DNA from: Ignavibacteriales bacterium | GTDB taxonomy: Bacteria > Bacteroidota > Ignavibacteria > Tepidaquicellales > Tepidaquicellaceae | Direction: 5' to 3' | Assembly (NCBI GenBank): GCA_020635255.1 | Contig: JACKAC010000002.1 | Span: 372,001-436,000 of the forward strand | DNA: 64,000 nucleotides | Part shown: positions 17,086 through 25,164 of the stretch, piece after piece | Position numbering within the stretch: the first letter of the stretch is position 1 | Layout of the letters: the number at the start of each line of letters is the position of its first letter | Program-made: the position numbers and the translations under genes | Notes under the pieces: generated by a model | Database searches by the model: none | What the model was told of the DNA's origin: nothing | What the model saw: only the letters and a program-made list of their open reading frames with translations

Positions 17086-17690
17086 TTTGTAGTGGCAGCG
17101 GGTTTGTGTTTTGTTTTTCTCGTTTTTAGTTTATGAGATTCTTCGCTTTGCTCAGAATGACAAATATAAACAGGCTAGCCTGATTTTAGGCAATGCACTA
17201 TAGATTTTCCGGTGAACCAAGCAAGCACGTCATGAAGCGCGGTCCGAATTAAAAATCGGACCTTTCATGCAACACGCCATTACACGCCATCATACGGGAA
17301 TTCAGGCGCAACGGTCCTACGCCACCTGTGTACATACGACGTGGAGGTGCAGGTGTGATCCCATTGGTACTGCCGAGTGACATAACGGTTAAGTTTCCGT
17401 GCCTTCCCTGACCATGCGGACGAAAAAAGACAGGTCTGCTCCCGTTTATACCCGTTATCCCTTCATACAATGCTTCCATCAGTAAGGGGTCGTGATCCAT
17501 AATCTTTATAACCATGGGCTTAGGGGTATCTCTCCACAAATTAGCAATGGCTGGCTATGGCGTCACAGCAGGGGATAACGCATTACCGCGGGCGTGTGAA
17601 TCTTCCGCTTCTGCGCGGTTCCGGGTTCAAGTCAATGAACTAGTTATTATAATAACTGATGTAAGATAGGATGTAGTCAAGTTAGTTAAA
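17086..17690. other. Gene-poor region with one doubtful minus-strand frame
   Basis: About 600 bp carry no convincing gene. The minus strand has a 96-codon frame (17249-17539, TTG start, or ATG at 17515) with an unusual Pro/Gly/Arg-rich product containing MSLGSTNGITPAPP and a final HERSDF. Its stop lies inside a hairpin (GGTCCGA 17243-17249 pairing with TCGGACC). No domain is recognised. The base composition is richer in GC than the flanking AT-rich DNA at 17.6-20.2 kb. It could be a remnant of a mobile element, an unannotated structured RNA, or an orphan gene. I see no tRNA fold here. Confidence 0.35.
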
Positions 17691-17728
17691 ATGGAGAAAA
17701 GGTTAGATACGTATCTATACTTTTTATT
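17691..17728 (+). repeat. 38-bp direct repeat, copy 1
   Basis: This repeat matches 17944-17981 at 36 of 38 positions and includes the perfect 14-bp palindrome TAGATACGTATCTA (17704-17717). The two copies are 253 bp apart and bracket a fold-back element. Confidence 0.85.
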
Positions 17729-17746
17729 TTCTTTTAGAATGTATGT

Positions 17747-17933
17747 ACTTTTGACCGCGCAAAAGTACCAAAACGCGCCGGCTTAATGAAAATTGTCTAA
17801 AATTCCCCGTGTTCTTCGCTCGAAGAAAAAAACTCGCTCGAAAAGACCTCGCTCAGACAGTTTTTCTTCGTTCCGGCTTCGCCGGAATCGCTTGAAGCGG
17901 GAAATTTTTAAACGCCGATTTTCATAATGCCGG
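17747..17933. repeat. Fold-back repeat element
   Basis: The segment opens with GTACTTTT-N8-AAAAGTAC (17747-17770). It then has two long complementary arms: 17778-17809 (beginning CCGGCTTAATGAAAAT) and 17897-17933, whose reverse complement begins CCGGCATTATGAAAAT and ends TTTCCCGC. Inside are smaller hairpins (TTCTTCG/CGAAGAA, TTCCGG/CCGGAA) and three CGCTC repeats. A single strand could fold into a hairpin of about 155 nt. It has no coding capacity and resembles a MITE- or REP-like dispersed element. Confidence 0.65.
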
Positions 17934-17943
17934 TATAGATTAA

Positions 17944-17981
17944 ATGAAGAAAGGGTTAGATACGTATCTATACTTTTTATT
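17944..17981 (+). repeat. 38-bp direct repeat, copy 2
   Basis: This is the second copy of the repeat at 17691-17728 (two mismatches), with the same palindrome TAGATACGTATCTA at 17957-17970. It lies about 54 bp upstream of the start codon at 18035, so the palindrome could also be an operator for the following two-gene unit. Confidence 0.85.
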
Positions 17982-18034
17982 AAAAAATTAAAACTATTAT
18001 TCATTTAATCATTATACTGAAATATATATATTTG

Positions 18035-18631
18035 ATGAAAAAACTTATGTTAATTGGAATGTCAAATATAAGATCCAAAATAGTCAATGGAGTAATAGAC
18101 TATATTGATAATATTAGAGAAAAGGGAATGCCTGAAATAAAAATCACACTGCACCATGAAGGAGACAGATCAGCAATTGAGAGAGAAAACGGAGTAATTG
18201 AAATTATTGAAATAGGAGAGTTTGCCGATACAATTACGGTTGATAAGAAGGAAATAATTAATGAAAATGTTGGATTATTCCAAGAAAAGGTTTTTGATAT
18301 AGGCTATAGATTAGGTTCAGAGCAAGCAAATTTTGCTAGAAATATAATAAATAAGGCTGTTGAAAAAGTTGGCAATATTGTAGAATACAAAAATGTTCTT
18401 GGCCCAGAGCATATATTTGAAATGCTTGAAAAAGTTCAAATAGATTTTGACGAGAAGGATAATCCTATTAAACCCGGTTTTTGGGCTGACCCTAATACAG
18501 GACAAAAAATTTTAGAAATCTTAAAAACTATTGAGGATACACCCGAATTGTTAAAAAAACATGATGAAATCATTGAAAAAAAGAGAATAGAATATCATGA
18601 TAGAGAGAGTCATAGAAAATTGGTTGGATAA
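18035..18631 (+). CDS. Hypothetical protein, first gene of a two-gene AT-rich unit
   Basis: This protein of about 198 residues starts at the ATG at 18035; a TTG one codon earlier is the alternative. It has no signal peptide or membrane segment and should be cytosolic. It is rich in Ile, Glu and Lys, with a predicted beta-rich first third (IKITLHHEGDRSAIERENG) and helical remainder ending in a very charged tail (KKHDEIIEKKRIEYHDRESH). I recognise no family. The last 35 nt overlap the next gene, which carries a nuclease-like motif, so the two are likely translationally coupled partners. Base and codon use are much more AT-rich than the flanking housekeeping genes, which suggests horizontal transfer. 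Confidence 0.75.
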   Translation: MKKLMLIGMSNIRSKIVNGVIDYIDNIREKGMPEIKITLHHEGDRSAIERENGVIEIIEIGEFADTITVDKKEIINENVGLFQEKVFDIGYRLGSEQANFARNIINKAVEKVGNIVEYKNVLGPEHIFEMLEKVQIDFDEKDNPIKPGFWADPNTGQKILEILKTIEDTPELLKKHDEIIEKKRIEYHDRESHRKLVG

Positions 18632-20231
18632 TGCCATTGAAAGATCTTACGAAATTCCATTTTGCTATACCCTTATAGATGAAGGTTATAAAGTTTTGCA
18701 TATGACGAGGCACAGTTCAATGGAAATGGGTAAAGATATTATTGCGGTAAATCAAAATGGAATACCTTACGCATACCAATTAAAAAATGTTACTGGAAGA
18801 AGACTCACAATTAGTCAGTATAGGAGGGATTTGCAGAATCAATTAATACCCTTAGCTTACACCGCAATAGACCATCCGGGCTTAAATACAAGACAGCCAC
18901 ATATACCTGTTGTTGTAATTAATGGTGATCTTGATGAAGATGTTCAAAGAGAAATTAATAACTTCAATGTAGTTTTAGAAAGAGAAGGGAAAAATAAAGT
19001 CGAAGTTATAAATAGGGGGGCTTTACTTGATAAATTCTTAAAACTTCGCGAGAATTTATGGCCAAATAACTTAACTAACATTAAGAATTATTTGGAAATC
19101 TACATAAGTAATGGAAGCGATTTACTCAATAAAGAGAAATTTTGCAAACTTATATACTCGTCGTTACCTTTTGAACAATCAAGATTAACAATAGCAAATC
19201 TCAAAAGATCCTTATCGTCAACTGCTTTAATTTGCTCGTCGGCTATATTGAACTATTCAAATCAGAAAAACTACTTCGCTGAATTTGAAGCTTGGATAAT
19301 ATATTGGAGTCATGCATTATCATTATGTGAGAAATATTCAATTAATTTAAGGCATATTAGTGGGGAATTAAATTTAATTAAGATATCCATATTTAATACA
19401 CTTTCCAATTTATGTAATGACTTAATTGAAAATCCCGACGGAGTGGATAGATATTCTCATAGTTTGGAAGAAGTTTTTATTTACCGAATGAGATTGACAC
19501 TATTGTTAGGTTTAATGAGTATTTATGGTTTATGGAGAAGATTAGATGGAACCTCAACAGACATGGAAATTATTTTAAAAGAAACGAGTCATCATGATGA
19601 ATTTGTTAAAGAATTTTGTCTAACGAATTCTAATAAATTAAGATTATGGGGTGAATACAATGTTCCTCAGTTATTTGCGTTTTATTTGTTCTATAGAAAG
19701 CTAGATGCAACACCAAGACCTGATTTTTTAGTTTTGTATAGATTGATTAGAAGCATTCTTAAATTTAACAAAATCAGATCAAAGAAAGATAATCTTCCTA
19801 ATCCGTATTATGATTATTCAGTTTTACCTAAATTATTCGGATTTGAAGATGAAAAGATTAAAGAAGATTTTTCGGGCAGTTCTTATACTCTTGAAGGCAT
19901 CTTTCATATTTTCGTTAGGTTAAATTGGAAACAGCATACCAAACCATTTTGGGATGATTACAGTAAAATGGTTTTGAAATATTTTAAGTATAATAAAAAA
20001 TGGCATTTTTATTTATGGCGATGTAAAGAAGGAACCGAAGTTTCAAAATTAATCAAGCCAACTTACTTATGGAGCGATTTAAAAAATGAAGCTTTTGAAT
20101 CAAACGGTGATGAAATCCCGGACTTAATCAAGAAGTTTCCAATACTATACCTGTGTTTATTAATTGTAATGCCACATAGAATGAACTCAAGTGGAGTTCG
20201 GTGGATTCATTCAGAGCTACTGAGGATTTAA
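18597..20231 (+). CDS. Putative PD-(D/E)XK-fold nuclease-like protein
   Basis: This 544-residue protein is likely cytosolic. The first 70 residues contain a restriction-endonuclease-like signature: a helix, then GKDIIAVNQNGIPYAYQLKN. D47 and Q61-x-K63 fit the D...(E/Q)xK catalytic pattern of Mrr-like nucleases, and E43 is nearby. The remaining 450 residues are mostly helical and AT-rich, without a motif I recognise; they may be a sensor or target-binding region. The gene overlaps the preceding one by 35 nt and is preceded by repeats. Together this suggests an acquired nuclease-based defence or selfish unit. Family membership is inferred from the motif alone. Confidence 0.7.
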   Translation: MIERVIENWLDNAIERSYEIPFCYTLIDEGYKVLHMTRHSSMEMGKDIIAVNQNGIPYAYQLKNVTGRRLTISQYRRDLQNQLIPLAYTAIDHPGLNTRQPHIPVVVINGDLDEDVQREINNFNVVLEREGKNKVEVINRGALLDKFLKLRENLWPNNLTNIKNYLEIYISNGSDLLNKEKFCKLIYSSLPFEQSRLTIANLKRSLSSTALICSSAILNYSNQKNYFAEFEAWIIYWSHALSLCEKYSINLRHISGELNLIKISIFNTLSNLCNDLIENPDGVDRYSHSLEEVFIYRMRLTLLLGLMSIYGLWRRLDGTSTDMEIILKETSHHDEFVKEFCLTNSNKLRLWGEYNVPQLFAFYLFYRKLDATPRPDFLVLYRLIRSILKFNKIRSKKDNLPNPYYDYSVLPKLFGFEDEKIKEDFSGSSYTLEGIFHIFVRLNWKQHTKPFWDDYSKMVLKYFKYNKKWHFYLWRCKEGTEVSKLIKPTYLWSDLKNEAFESNGDEIPDLIKKFPILYLCLLIVMPHRMNSSGVRWIHSELLRI

Positions 20232-20302
20232 ATCCCATTTAAAAACCCCTCGAATTTATTTATATTGTGAGTCCAAAATAAATTATAAAAAGAGGACAAA
20301 TT

Positions 20303-21340
20303 ATGGCAACGAAACAGGATTATCTAAAGGAGACCATCGAACATATAGACATAAAAAAACATAATGTTGTGCCTATAGTGGACGACATGAAGAACATGGC
20401 TTTTTCGGCAAGAGACCTGGCTACGGCGGCTGAGTATTATGATATGATGCTGAGCGACGAGAGATGCTCCGTGATATTGTGCCTGGCGGGATCGCTGATC
20501 TCCGCGGGGCTGAAGAACGTCATCGTGGACATGGTGAGGAATAATATGGTGGATGCTATCGTATCGACCGGCGCGAATATAGTGGACCAGGATTTTTTCG
20601 AAGGGCTGGGATATAAGCATTACAAGGGGTCACAGTTCGCAGACGATAACGAACTGCGCGAGCTGATGATAGACAGGATATACGATACATACATCGACGA
20701 GGAAGACCTGCGCGAGTGCGATATGACCATCGCGAACATCTGCGACACTCTGGAGAGGAGACCCTACTCTTCCCGCGAGTTCATCTGGGAAATGGGTAAG
20801 TATCTTTCCGAACACGGTAAGAACAAGGATTCGATAGTGCTGGCGTGTTACGAAAACAACGTGCCGATCTTCTGCCCGGCGTTTTCGGACTGCTCGGCGG
20901 GATTCGGCTTCGTGCATCACCAGTATAATAATCCGGACTCACATGTGTCACTCGATTCGGCGAAGGACTTCCTGGAACTGACGAAGATAAAGCTGGAAGC
21001 GTTCGAGACTGGGCTATACATGATAGGCGGAGGCGTACCGAAGAACTTTGCACAGGACATAGTAGTCGCGGCGGAGATACTGGATAAGGACGTGCCGATG
21101 CATAAGTACGCGGTTCAGATCACAGTGGCTGACGACAGGGACGGCGCGCTTTCTGGATCTACGCTCAAGGAAGCGAGTTCATGGGGCAAGGTAGATATGA
21201 CCTATGAGCAGATGGTATATTCTGAAGCCACGCTGGCGATGCCGTTGATATCAGGTTACGCTTACCACAAGGGTAACTGGAAGAATAGGAAGAAGAGGGA
21301 ATTTCAGAAGATGTTCCTGAAGGAAGTGACGACGGCGTAG
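20303..21340 (+). CDS. Deoxyhypusine synthase-like protein
   Basis: This 345-residue cytosolic protein belongs to the deoxyhypusine synthase family of NAD-dependent spermidine-using enzymes. Motifs are LCLAGSLISAGL, the nucleotide-binding STGANIVDQDF, CPAFSDCSAGFGF and the SGSTLKEASSWGKV segment that holds the catalytic Lys (EAVSWGKI in eukaryotic enzymes). Bacteria lack eIF5A, so the usual target is absent. Bacterial members are thought to make polyamines such as homospermidine or to have unknown substrates. AGAGGAC sits just upstream of the ATG as a ribosome-binding site. The gene is followed by a terminator and appears monocistronic. Confidence 0.88.
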   Translation: MATKQDYLKETIEHIDIKKHNVVPIVDDMKNMAFSARDLATAAEYYDMMLSDERCSVILCLAGSLISAGLKNVIVDMVRNNMVDAIVSTGANIVDQDFFEGLGYKHYKGSQFADDNELRELMIDRIYDTYIDEEDLRECDMTIANICDTLERRPYSSREFIWEMGKYLSEHGKNKDSIVLACYENNVPIFCPAFSDCSAGFGFVHHQYNNPDSHVSLDSAKDFLELTKIKLEAFETGLYMIGGGVPKNFAQDIVVAAEILDKDVPMHKYAVQITVADDRDGALSGSTLKEASSWGKVDMTYEQMVYSEATLAMPLISGYAYHKGNWKNRKKREFQKMFLKEVTTA

Positions 21341-21359
21341 TTATTAATTTGAATATGGA

Positions 21360-21377
21360 TTCCCGCTTTCGCGGGAA
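21360..21377. repeat. Short palindromic repeat (CCCGC type)
   Basis: TTCCCGC and GCGGGAA form an inverted repeat around TTTC. It is related to the copy at 4969-4989. Confidence 0.55.
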
Positions 21378-21387
21378 AGACAATTGA

Positions 21388-21409
21388 GGCGGGTTTACCC
21401 GCCTTTTTT
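21388..21409 (+). terminator. Intrinsic terminator of the deoxyhypusine synthase-like gene
   Basis: GGCGGGT, a TT loop and ACCCGCC are followed by TTTTTT, about 48 bp after the stop codon. Confidence 0.88.
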
Positions 21410-21414
21410 ATTCG

Positions 21415-22107
21415 CTATTTTATTATCACCGCAGCTTGCCGCCATAAATAGCAGTAACCAAGATATTCGTATTCGATATTTTTTTGCTTTACATATTCTC
21501 GGAAAGCTTTAAACTCGCCATTTTCCCATCCCGGATAATTAAAATATTCGTCGAAAACTATTATTGTTCCATTCTTGATCTTGTCTCCGAGAGATTCAAA
21601 TACTGTCCTGGTAGAGGAATATAGATCACAATCGATATGTACGAAAGCACAATCATCATTTTGCCGGCTAAAAAAATCATTAAGAGTGTTTTCATATAAG
21701 CCGATAATCAGCTTTACATTGTTTCTCACTCTGGGAGGTCCATCGATCTTAAATGTTCCTTTCGGCATATCAAATTTCCAGTTTTCCGGGAGACCTTCGA
21801 ATGAGTCAAAGCCGTAAACTGTTCTGCCATTAATCCTATCCGCGATAAAATTTATAGTCTCACCCTTATATACCCCAAATTCACAATAAAGTCCATCGTT
21901 TAGTGTGCTGGAAAGAGCATATTCTAATAGATCTTTTCCATTCTTAAATGGTTTTGCAAGAGGAAGCTTTTCTTCAATGTATGCAGCCGTTTTTTCGCAA
22001 GCAATCCGCTGTCTTGTCCTCAAAAGATTTAAGGCATCGGAATCCATTCCCGGGTTTGACAGAAAGGATAATAGCTTTTTTAGGTGAATTTTAGTAGAAG
22101 ATCCCAT
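21415..22107 (-). CDS. TylF/MycF-like class I methyltransferase
   Basis: This protein of about 230 residues has a SAM-binding Rossmann fold: CEFGVYKGETINFIA (motif I), YGFDSFEGLPENW, then DCAFVHIDCDLYSSTRTV and VFDEYFNYPGW, which carry the acidic metal-binding residues of the TylF/macrocin O-methyltransferase family. Such enzymes methylate sugars or other small molecules. The ATG at 22107 gives the start used here; a TTG at 22161 would add 18 residues that look unlike the family. It stands alone, convergent with the preceding gene, so the substrate is unknown. It may decorate surface glycans made by the cluster at 32.8-37.6 kb. Confidence 0.82.
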   Translation of the reverse strand: MGSSTKIHLKKLLSFLSNPGMDSDALNLLRTRQRIACEKTAAYIEEKLPLAKPFKNGKDLLEYALSSTLNDGLYCEFGVYKGETINFIADRINGRTVYGFDSFEGLPENWKFDMPKGTFKIDGPPRVRNNVKLIIGLYENTLNDFFSRQNDDCAFVHIDCDLYSSTRTVFESLGDKIKNGTIIVFDEYFNYPGWENGEFKAFREYVKQKNIEYEYLGYCYLWRQAAVIIK

Positions 22108-22234
22108 TTCTGTTTTTTTGGATGTGGTAAATTGTATCAAAAAATATGTATAGAAATCCAATCAATTTCTATATCAATTCCCGGTATTCTTTGATACAGA
22201 GAAATTGAAAAAATGGGAAATAGAGTTAAGATCC

Positions 22235-23455
22235 TTATTTAAATTCTTTGAGTAATTCTTCTGCGGGACGGACATTATCGTAGAAGGAGAGGATCTTCAT
22301 CATGACCTCCTCGACCAGTGCGTCCGGGCATGATGCCCCGCTGGTGAGTATAATCTTAACGGGTGTTTTGTCCGGGAGAAAGTTCTCCGTAGTGAGCTCT
22401 TCGTGCGTGTGGAAATTAAAATGGCTGATAAGATTATCGCTAAGTATCTTATCGGCGGAAGAGATATAGTAAGTCGGAAGCTTCTCTTCGCAAAGCTCGA
22501 CTATGTGAGACGTATTGGAACTGTTATAACCGCCTACCACTATCGCAAGGTCCGCATTCTGTTCGAGCAAGCCGTATGTGGCGCGCTGGTTATCGTGCGT
22601 TGCGTAGCAAAGCGTGTCGCGTGTATCGGCGAAATGATCCTTAATATTTTCTTCACCGTATTTTTGAACCATAATGTCGCGGAGGTAATTTGCTATCTCC
22701 TGTGTTTCGGTGGCAAGCATGGTGGTCTGGTTAACGACGCCTATATGGTCGAGCGATGATACCGGGTCGAAATTAGCGGAACAGCGGTCTTTAAAAATGG
22801 CATTAAATTCATCGAGCGATATCTTGCCAAGCATGTAATCGCCGAGTACCTTTGTTTCATTAATGTCGCGGACGATTATTGTCGGGGCGTTCTCCTTGCT
22901 GTGCGAGAAAGTTGCGCGCGTTTCTTCGTGCTTGTATTTGCCGTGAACGACAATTGTGTAGCCGGATTCACCGAGCCCGGAAGCGCGGTTCCATACCTTT
23001 TCCACAAATGGGCACGTGGTGTCGTATTTAACGGTATCCACGCCGATGTCCGAAAGGATCTTCTCGGTTTCCAGTGTCGTGCCGAAAGCAGGAATAATGA
23101 CAACGTCGGCGGGTTTAAGTTCGTCCCAGGGGATTATCTGCTCGCCGGTGGTTTTCATTATGAACTTCACGCCGCGTTTATTAAGATCGGCGTTTACGTG
23201 CTGGTTATGTATCATTTCGCTGAGGAGAAATATCCGTTTGCCGGGATTTTCCTCGACGGCTTTGTAGGAAATTTCGATGGCATTTTCGACACCATAGCAA
23301 AATCCGAAGTGCCGGGCGATGTAAAATTTTACCGGACCGAAGTCGAGTTCCGTCGGGGAGTAATCTTTTTTACGCGGATCGGTGACCTTTCGCGAATTTT
23401 TTATCTGCGTAATCAGCGGGCTTCTGTAGAAAATCGGTATGTCGAATGATTTCAT
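22235..23455 (-). CDS. ispH: 4-hydroxy-3-methylbut-2-enyl diphosphate reductase
   Basis: IspH (LytB) catalyses the last step of the MEP pathway, reducing HMBPP to IPP and DMAPP. The 406-residue protein shows the three cluster Cys motifs: ARHFGFCYGVENAIE, KYDTTCPFVEKVW and SGASCPDALVEEVMMKI. It also has the conserved HNQHVN, HGKYKHEET and the NQTTML segment. It has an N-terminal extension of about 40 residues compared with E. coli and a longer middle section, as in cyanobacterial and Bacteroidetes-type enzymes. It is the last gene of a run hflX - acyl-CoA dehydrogenase - ABC transporter - ispH with gaps of about 10 bp. Confidence 0.96.
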   Translation of the reverse strand: MKSFDIPIFYRSPLITQIKNSRKVTDPRKKDYSPTELDFGPVKFYIARHFGFCYGVENAIEISYKAVEENPGKRIFLLSEMIHNQHVNADLNKRGVKFIMKTTGEQIIPWDELKPADVVIIPAFGTTLETEKILSDIGVDTVKYDTTCPFVEKVWNRASGLGESGYTIVVHGKYKHEETRATFSHSKENAPTIIVRDINETKVLGDYMLGKISLDEFNAIFKDRCSANFDPVSSLDHIGVVNQTTMLATETQEIANYLRDIMVQKYGEENIKDHFADTRDTLCYATHDNQRATYGLLEQNADLAIVVGGYNSSNTSHIVELCEEKLPTYYISSADKILSDNLISHFNFHTHEELTTENFLPDKTPVKIILTSGASCPDALVEEVMMKILSFYDNVRPAEELLKEFK

Positions 23456-23465
23456 TTAATCGTTT

Positions 23466-24251
23466 CTATTTAATTAACTTTTCCGGGACAAAGCTATTTG
23501 CCGCGGCGGTCAATAAAAGATAATTTACTATAAATATAACCAAACCGAGAATTATAAGCACGAGAGTCCCAAGCGTGAATAATCCCGTCGCCTGTCCTAT
23601 CGTGAGCGCTATCACGGGAAGGATTATGAGCGCAATTTTTTGCTGTGCCTCCTGAAAATTTTTCGACTTTGCTGACGAAATTATCATTATTAGAATTGCG
23701 AATATTGATATCGCGGGGCTTACCCAAAGTATCAGCACTGCCCATTTGAGATTCGGGAAGAACCATTCCGCGAAGTAAAAACCCTGTCCTATCATTGTAA
23801 CTATTGAAAACAAAATGAACGAGAATAAAGTTACCGCGTATGCAGGAATGAACGAGCCGTATATCTTTGCAAGGAAGAGGTCGCGCACTTTTATCGGAGA
23901 ATAAAGCAGTGTCTCGATAGTTTTATTCTCTCGCTCACCGACGAAACTGCTTCCCGCCAGTACACTTGCCGAGAGAATAGGAATGAGCAGGAAGAACGTC
24001 GGCATCATGTAATTAAAAACGAACAGGAGCAGGAGCTGGGAGTCATTATATTGCCCCGTATCTATGCCGAGCTTCGACGCAAGACCTCCGAGGTCGTTTG
24101 TGCTGTCGGGGAATTGCGCTATAATAAAGAAGACTGTAGGAAATATCACAGCAAATATAACAGGAAGAATGAGCATCGGCAGCCATATCATCTTATTGCC
24201 GAGGACTACCTTAAGGTCTTTGCGGAGGATTATTTTATACAGTCCCTTCAA
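23466..24251 (-). CDS. ABC-2 type transporter permease
   Basis: This 261-residue integral membrane protein has six hydrophobic segments and the ABC-2/NatB-like signature VGERENKTIETLLYSPI after the second. It starts at a TTG that overlaps the stop of the ATPase gene by 4 nt (TTGA), so the two are translationally coupled and form one exporter. The transported substrate is not evident; ABC-2 exporters of this type include sodium, drug and polysaccharide efflux systems. It is followed 10 bp later by ispH. Confidence 0.87.
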   Translation of the reverse strand: MKGLYKIILRKDLKVVLGNKMIWLPMLILPVIFAVIFPTVFFIIAQFPDSTNDLGGLASKLGIDTGQYNDSQLLLLFVFNYMMPTFFLLIPILSASVLAGSSFVGERENKTIETLLYSPIKVRDLFLAKIYGSFIPAYAVTLFSFILFSIVTMIGQGFYFAEWFFPNLKWAVLILWVSPAISIFAILIMIISSAKSKNFQEAQQKIALIILPVIALTIGQATGLFTLGTLVLIILGLVIFIVNYLLLTAAANSFVPEKLIK

Positions 24252-25153
24252 TTGTTGTCCCCCTTCTGGTAAGCGAAATATAGGTCTTCCAGGTCCCAGC
24301 CGGTCTGTTTTGCTTCATATATCTTTCCGCCGTTTTGCAGAATGGAGGAGATGATGTCGTTTGCTTCCGTGTCGGTTTTTATTTTTATGCGTGAAGATCT
24401 GCCGTCGGAAAATTCAGAGCGGTATATCGGAGGAATGTTTTCGCCTCGTATATCGAGTATCACCGACTGGTCTTTTTTGCTGAGCAGTTCATCGAACGTG
24501 CCGAAACCGAGTATCTTTCCTTTATCGATAAATCCATATGATGTGCATATCTCTTCGGCATATTTTAGCTGGTGCGTGCATAGGAAGACGGTTACCTTTT
24601 CCTCGGATGCAATTTCTTTTATGTGCAGGTTAACCTTCTTCGCGGCTTCGGGATCAAGCCCGGATGTAGGTTCATCCAGGAACAGGATCTTCGGATTATG
24701 GATGGAAGCTCTCGCGAGTGAGAGGCGTTTCTTCATCCCGGTGCTGTACTCTTTCAGTTTCCGGTCTTTGGAGTCGAAGATCTCGAAAAGTTTCATAGCG
24801 TGGTTTGCCCGGTCGAGCGCTTCGTTCTTTGACATGCCGTACAGCTGTCCGAAGAAGACGAGATTTTCCGTGCCTGTGAGGTCTTCGTAGCAGTGCGCGG
24901 TATCGGTCATAACTCCGCATTCGCGGTGTATGTCGGGTTTTTCCGGGTCTACCTCTTCGCCGAGTATGAACATCTTTCCCTTATCGGGAGAGAGGACACC
25001 GTTCAGCAGGCGGACTGTAGTTGTCTTACCGGCGCCGTTAGGTCCGAGAAAACCGACGACCTCGCCCTGCGGTACCTCGAAATTAATGTCATCGAGGACG
25101 AGGGTTTTGCCATCGAAAGATTTGGAAACGTTTTGTGATTGGATCGCAATCAA
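24248..25153 (-). CDS. ABC transporter ATP-binding protein
   Basis: This 301-residue ATPase has Walker A GPNGAGKTTTVRLL, the signature YSTGMKKRLSLARA, Walker B ILFLDEPTSGLDP and the switch His region CTHQLKYAEEIC. A C-terminal extension of about 80 residues is typical of ABC-2 (CcmA/NatA-like) exporters. It powers the permease encoded immediately downstream. The start is a TTG, following the acyl-CoA dehydrogenase gene by 11 bp in a shared operon. Confidence 0.93.
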   Translation of the reverse strand: MIAIQSQNVSKSFDGKTLVLDDINFEVPQGEVVGFLGPNGAGKTTTVRLLNGVLSPDKGKMFILGEEVDPEKPDIHRECGVMTDTAHCYEDLTGTENLVFFGQLYGMSKNEALDRANHAMKLFEIFDSKDRKLKEYSTGMKKRLSLARASIHNPKILFLDEPTSGLDPEAAKKVNLHIKEIASEEKVTVFLCTHQLKYAEEICTSYGFIDKGKILGFGTFDELLSKKDQSVILDIRGENIPPIYRSEFSDGRSSRIKIKTDTEANDIISSILQNGGKIYEAKQTGWDLEDLYFAYQKGDNN

Positions 25154-25164
25154 GCTAAAGCTAT

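Noticed and set aside
17551..17640. Sequence resembling the T-arm end of a tRNA (GGGTTCAAGTC)
   Set aside because: The arms do not pair into a cloverleaf and no acceptor stem or anticodon arm can be formed around it.
17691..17981. CRISPR-like spacing of the 38-bp repeats
   Set aside because: There are only two copies with a 215-bp structured interval and no cas genes, so this is not a CRISPR array.
21165..21383. Minus-strand frame starting MSFPRKRES
   Set aside because: The start comes from the CCCGC palindromic repeat, a common false gene source, and the rest is antisense to the deoxyhypusine-synthase-like gene.
22901..23449. 182-codon plus-strand frame opposite ispH
   Set aside because: IspH motifs on the other strand are unambiguous; this is a shadow.
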